A stretch of DNA of 64,000 bases, taken from assembly GCF_032464895.1 (NCBI RefSeq), contig NZ_JAWDIC010000004.1, forward strand, positions 310,001-374,000, written 5' to 3'. Positions 61,301 through 64,000 of the stretch are shown here, one piece after another. Under the pieces are notes generated by a model. The model saw nothing but the letters and a program-made list of their open reading frames with translations, did no database searches and was not told the DNA's origin. Numbering within the stretch: the stretch's first letter is position 1; every line of letters starts with the position of its first letter. The DNA is from Phycicoccus sp. M110.8. Lineage in GTDB: Bacteria > Actinomycetota > Actinomycetes > Actinomycetales > Dermatophilaceae. The translations under genes were made by a program, and so were the position numbers.

Positions 61301-62089
61301 GCCGGCGTCCCACCAGTCGCCGGACTCGGGGACGTCGGTCTGGTCGCCCCAGATCTGCGGCGAGGCCACGGGCAGGTCGGCGTACCAGTCGTAGAACGAG
61401 AGCATCGAGCCGCCGATCAGCGACACGAACCGGGCACCCGAGGCGTGCGACACCATCGACATCGCGGGGATCGGGGAGAAGCCGGCGATGCGGTCGGGTC
61501 CCCACTGCTTGATGGTGTGGACGTTGGCCGCCGCGACGATCTCGGCGGCCTCGCCCCAGCTCGCGCGGACGAGGCCGCCCTTGCCGCGGGCGGCCTTGTA
61601 GCGCCTGGCCTTCTCCGGGTCGCCGACGACGTCCGCCCACGCCAGGACCGGGTCGCCGAGCCGCGCCTTGGCCTCGCGGTACATCTCGAGCAGGACACCC
61701 CGGACGTAGGGGTAGCGGACCCGGGTGGGGGAGTAGGTGTACCAGGAGAAGGCGGCGCCCCGCGGGCAGCCGCGGGGCTCGTACTCCGGCCGGTCCGGCC
61801 CGGTCGACGGGTAGTCCGTCTGCTGCGCCTCCCAGGTGATGATGCCGTCCTTGACGTACACCTTCCACGAGCACGAGCCCGTGCAGTTGACCCCGTGCGT
61901 GGAGCGGACGACCTTGTCGTGGCTCCAGCGATCGCGGTAGAACGCGTCGCCCGCCCGGCCGCCCCTGGCGTGGATGGTGCGCCGGTCGGCCGACACCTCC
62001 GCCCGGGTGAAGAACCGCCGGGTGCCCACGAGGGCCTCGGCGAGGGGCCCGTCGAGGCCCGCGGGTGTCGCGTCGTCGGTGGTGGTCAC
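58376..62089 (-). CDS. narG: Respiratory nitrate reductase alpha chain
   Basis: A 1237-aa molybdopterin enzyme. The N-terminal FS0 cluster motif HGVNCTGSCSWKVYVKDG appears near 66, with YEPRGCPRGAAFSWYTYSP following; SFYDWYADLPVASPQIWGDQ contains the Asp that binds Mo; GCQGRNGGGWAHYVGQEK and SRTPHNKW-like segments complete the cofactor site. The GTG start has AGGAGG upstream and lies 23 nt after the hemerythrin stop. With NarH and NarI it reduces nitrate to nitrite at the inner face of the membrane. Full length and all motifs look intact. Confidence 0.94.
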   Translation of the reverse strand: MTTTDDATPAGLDGPLAEALVGTRRFFTRAEVSADRRTIHARGGRAGDAFYRDRWSHDKVVRSTHGVNCTGSCSWKVYVKDGIITWEAQQTDYPSTGPDRPEYEPRGCPRGAAFSWYTYSPTRVRYPYVRGVLLEMYREAKARLGDPVLAWADVVGDPEKARRYKAARGKGGLVRASWGEAAEIVAAANVHTIKQWGPDRIAGFSPIPAMSMVSHASGARFVSLIGGSMLSFYDWYADLPVASPQIWGDQTDVPESGDWWDAGYLVMWGSNVPVTRTPDAHWMAEARYRGQKVVVVSPDYADNVKFADEWLPAAPGTDGALAMAMGHVVLKEFFVDKQVEYFEEYTRRYTDLPFLVCLEEYAVRPAADPDGADGGHPAYRPGKFLTAADLGGAEAQAENAAFRTVLVDSVTGQHVVPNGTLGDRFGEQGEGRWNLDLGDVVPALSLQDTSEGTALVDLPRFDLPRGQSEVVRRGVPVRRVGGHLVTTVFDLLLAQYGVAREELPGSWPSGYDDPDGHYTPAWQEAITGVPAQAVARIAREFAQNAADTGGRSMILVGAGTNHWFHSDETYRCMLLLTTITGCQGRNGGGWAHYVGQEKARPITGWAQMAFALDWVRPPRQMIQTAYWYLHTDQHHYDHYEAGSLAGATSTGQLDGRSTHELLQQSARLGWMPSYPTFDRNPLDLVDEAEGSGRSPADHVVAGLTDGSLRFACEDPDAPENWPRVLMMWRANLLGSSAKGNEYFLRHLLGTDSSVSARPDRDDLPEGKLDLLCTLDFRMTSSTIFSDVVLPAATWYEKHDINTTDMHPFIHSFNPAISPPWQTRTDWDIFLAIAEAFQPLGAKHLGVRKDLVAAPLLHDSPDAMATPHGRVRDWARGECDPVPGKTMPKLVVVERDYGAVHDQMVSLGPLMDTLGTAQKGVAYDVKREVEYLRHKNGVVRGGAGDGRPSLKDARHVAETIMALSGTTNGHLATQGFKTLEKRTGHLLHDLAAEHEGKQITFADTQAAPVPVITSPEWSGSETGGRRYSPFTINVERLKPWHTLTGRQHFYLDHDWMQELGEGLPVYKPPLDMTQVFGEPEIGSTSELGVTVRYLTPHNKWSIHSEYQDNLFMLSLSRGGQAIWISDKDAAKVGIRDNDWVEAVNRNGVVNARAVVSHRMPEGTVYMHHAQDRLIDVPLTEKTGRRGGIHNSLTRILVKPSHLIGGYAQLSFAFNYLGPTGNQRDEVTVIRRRSQEVTY

Positions 62090-62112
62090 GGGCGGGCCTC
62101 CTGCTGGGCTCG

Positions 62113-62673
62113 TCAGGCGTGCTGGTGGTCGTGGGTGTGGTCGTGCGGGTGGTCCTGGTCGTGCGGGTGGTCGTTGTCGTGCGGGTGGTCGTGGTCGTGG
62201 TGTCCGGCGGGCTGCGCGAGGGCCGAGCCGGCGACGAGCCGGGCGGTCTCCACCGAGGCCCAGGCGTCCTCGTCGAGGATCGACAGGGACGCGGGAAAGA
62301 GGCCGTCCTGCTCCTTGAGGATGTGGTCGCGCAGGCGCTCCATCGCGGTCAGCAGCTCGGCCGGCCAGGCGGGGTCGTTCGGCGTCCCGGCCGCGGCGCG
62401 CGACAGGACCGCCTCGATCTCCCGGTGCTCGCGCTCGAGGACGGCGACGTGGTCGGGGAACTCGTGGGCGAGGTGTGGGAACAGCCCGTGCTCCTCCACG
62501 GCCGTGTGGGGCGTGAGGATGCGGGCGATCCGCCGCGCGACCTCCGCGGCGCCCGCGACGTCGCCCTCGCGCACGCACACCCGCACGCGGGCGATCTCGG
62601 CGACGACGGCGTCGTGCTCGCGGGTGAGCTCGGCGATGGAGGCGATGTCCTGGCAGCCGCAGTACTCACACAC
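62113..62673 (-). CDS. Hemerythrin-like protein with His-rich tail in nar operon
   Basis: A 186-aa protein beginning at GTG, overlapping the narK stop. The Cys-rich start CEYCGCQD precedes an HHE-type helical bundle: LTREHDAVVAEIARVRVC, HTAVEEHGLFPHLAHEFPDH, EREHREIEAVL and RLRDHILKEQDGLFP, giving the usual di-iron ligands. The last 35 residues alternate His and Asp (HDHDHPHDNDHPHD and so on), a metal-binding tail. Hemerythrins near nitrate reductases often handle NO or protect iron-sulfur clusters. It is the second gene of narK-hemerythrin-narGHJI-cupin. Confidence 0.8.
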   Translation of the reverse strand: MCEYCGCQDIASIAELTREHDAVVAEIARVRVCVREGDVAGAAEVARRIARILTPHTAVEEHGLFPHLAHEFPDHVAVLEREHREIEAVLSRAAAGTPNDPAWPAELLTAMERLRDHILKEQDGLFPASLSILDEDAWASVETARLVAGSALAQPAGHHDHDHPHDNDHPHDQDHPHDHTHDHQHA

Positions 62674-63931
62674 GAGCGGTCTGCACCTCCTGCGCCCTGG
62701 CGGTGCCCCGCACGACGCTGAGCGTGAGCAGGAGACACCCGACCGCCACGAGGGCGAGCAGCACGAGCCCCCAGCCGTAGGAGCCGGTGCTGCTGTAGAC
62801 GCTGCTCATGACGAGCGGGGGCACGAACCCACCGAGACCACCTGCGGCTCCCACCAGCCCGGTCACCGACCCGACCTGGGCCGCCGGGGCGGCCCTGGCG
62901 ACGAGCGCGAAGGTGGCGCCGCTGCCTGCGCCGAGGGCGGCCGCCATGATGAGGAACGCGGCCGTGCCGAGCGGCATGAGGCCCGGCGTGGCCGCCTGCA
63001 CCGCCGCGCCCCCCGCGACGACGCCGAAGACGGCCGCCAGGACCGGGACAGGGCCGAACCGGTCGGCGAGCCAGCCGCCGACCGGCCGCATGACGACGGC
63101 GACGAGGACGAAGCCCGCCATGCGGTTGGCCGCGTCCGCCTGCTCGAGGCCGTAGGCCGTCTTGAGGTACGCGGGCAGGTACACCGAGAACGCGACGTAC
63201 CCGCCGAACGCGACGGCGTACAGGATGCAGGCCTGCCACGCGATGGGCAACCGGGCGGCGGCGACGAGCCGGGTGGCCACGCTCGTCGTGGGGACCACGC
63301 GTCCCGGGGCGTCGCGCAGCAGCAGCCAGGCCGCCACGGCATACACCGCGAGGGCTGCGGCGGTGATGAGGAAGGGGGCGGTCTCGCCCACCCCCTTCAC
63401 CAGCTTGACCGTGGTCAGGGCGCTGATCGCGGTGCCGCCCATGCCGGCGCCGAACACCCCGATGGCGAAGCCGCGGCGCTCGGGCGGGAACCACGCGTTG
63501 ACGAAGGGCACCCCGATGGCGAAGGCGGTGCCGCCGATGCCGAGGAAGAAGCCGCCGACGAGCAGGCCGGCGAACGAGTGCTGGCCGAGGAGGCCGATGT
63601 ACAGGACCGGGACGATGGTCGCGACCGACACGACCGGGAACATCACCCGTCCGCCGAACTTGTCGGTGAGCGCCCCGACCGGGATCCGGCCCAGTGACCC
63701 GACGATGACCGGCACGGCCACCAGCAGCGCCTGCTGACCAGAGCTGAGGGCCAGGACGTCCTTGAAGCGCGGTCCGAGCGGGCTGAGCAGGGCCCAGGCC
63801 CAGAAGTTGATCGCGAAGCCCACCGTGGCGAGCACGAGCATCCGCGTCCCCGTGCGCGAGTTCGGTGGCATCGGTGCCGTCCCCTCGTGAGCTCTGCCGT
63901 CGAGTGCTGGGCCTGTCGGAAGGTGTGTCAT
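62666..63931 (-). CDS. narK: Nitrate/nitrite transporter (MFS)
   Basis: A 421-aa membrane protein with twelve hydrophobic segments; TAGGACGAAC precedes the ATG and an inner ATG (MPPNSR) is possible. It has INFWAWALLSPLGPRFK and the two nitrate signature-like glycine-rich helices GIGGTAFAIGVPFVNAWFPP and GAAGGLGGFVPPLVMSSVYS, with the conserved Arg in the first helices (LGRIPVG). It imports nitrate or exports nitrite. First gene of the operon. A weak GAC-TTTG-GT half-match to the DosR-like box lies at about 63943-63956. 63932-64000 is otherwise empty. Confidence 0.9.
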   Translation of the reverse strand: MTHLPTGPALDGRAHEGTAPMPPNSRTGTRMLVLATVGFAINFWAWALLSPLGPRFKDVLALSSGQQALLVAVPVIVGSLGRIPVGALTDKFGGRVMFPVVSVATIVPVLYIGLLGQHSFAGLLVGGFFLGIGGTAFAIGVPFVNAWFPPERRGFAIGVFGAGMGGTAISALTTVKLVKGVGETAPFLITAAALAVYAVAAWLLLRDAPGRVVPTTSVATRLVAAARLPIAWQACILYAVAFGGYVAFSVYLPAYLKTAYGLEQADAANRMAGFVLVAVVMRPVGGWLADRFGPVPVLAAVFGVVAGGAAVQAATPGLMPLGTAAFLIMAAALGAGSGATFALVARAAPAAQVGSVTGLVGAAGGLGGFVPPLVMSSVYSSTGSYGWGLVLLALVAVGCLLLTLSVVRGTARAQEVQTARV

Positions 63932-64000
63932 GTTCGTCCTACCAAAGTCGGGAGCGTCGCGCGAGGGGACATGCGGACGCGGTGCGCGGCGGCGCCCTCC

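Noticed and set aside
63943-63956. Weak DosR-like match upstream of narK
   Set aside because: CCGAC-TTTG-GTAGG fits only the inner part. A link between narK and the box regulon would be attractive but is not supported by this sequence alone.
1-64000. CRISPR arrays, tRNA or rRNA genes, transposases
   Set aside because: Searched by eye: no regularly spaced repeats with unique spacers, no cloverleaf or GTTCGANNC-type T-loop in proper context, no rRNA segments and no DDE or tyrosine recombinase protein were found.

Overview
The window is about 64 kb of very GC-rich DNA (roughly 73% G+C by eye) with actinobacterial hallmarks: a WhiB protein, GAF-ANTAR regulators, a SigB/SigF-type sigma factor, many GTG starts with 4-nt ATGA/GTGA stop-start overlaps, and DosR-like palindromes. 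Gene content and style suggest a member of the Intrasporangiaceae or a relative; that assignment is inference only. No rRNA, tRNA, CRISPR array or transposase was recognised.

Layout. (1) 1-8526, minus strand: a tightly overlapping operon encoding the steps of an ADP-heptose pathway (GmhA, HldE, GmhB) plus three or four glycosyltransferases and a carbamoyltransferase. GmhA and GmhB are each fused to a glycosyltransferase. (2) 8605-13551: a stress and regulation block with hemerythrin, the UdgX uracil-DNA glycosylase, a DUF2795 protein, a sigma factor, CinA/PncC and two GAF-ANTAR proteins. (3) 13776-16979: a sugar ABC importer without its own ATPase. A LacI-type palindrome (AGAAGCGYTTCT) occurs before the heptose operon, the sigma factor and this importer. 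(4) 17007-25129: a frameshifted CYP152-type P450, a four-gene NRAMP/PRC-barrel cluster that starts with a 30-aa membrane peptide, a WhiB protein, a flavoprotein, an SDR and an FUSC transporter.

(5) 25211-54787: a hypoxia/dormancy-like island. Eleven 14-bp sites of the form GGGMC-CWWG-GTCCC, resembling the mycobacterial DosR box, precede three P-type ATPase or ATPase-linked units, an SPFH protein, universal stress proteins, Hsp20, two zinc alcohol dehydrogenases, a beta-CASP nuclease, a GNAT/CoA-ligase-like protein and several very small proteins. Six sites lie 73-79 nt from the start codon. Inside the island sit a HelR RNA-polymerase-recycling helicase with a rifamycin-associated element upstream, a 25-bp tandem repeat, a 1.6-kb lower-GC insert flanked by 29-bp direct repeats, and a DosR-like site followed by a long hairpin with no protein gene (a possible small RNA). 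An operon of alcohol dehydrogenase, sulfide:quinone oxidoreductase-like enzyme, DsrC/TusE and DsrE closes the island.

(6) 54900-63931: a complete respiratory nitrate reductase operon, narK-hemerythrin-narGHJI-cupin. Together regions 5 and 6 look like equipment for survival without oxygen: nitrate respiration, sulfur/sulfide handling, redox balancing by alcohol dehydrogenases, ion ATPases, chaperone and stress proteins. No DosR/DosS pair lies in the window, so the regulator is inferred. A separate puzzle is the heptamer GTATGCC/GGCATAC, which I counted 38 times on both strands, several times more than base composition predicts.
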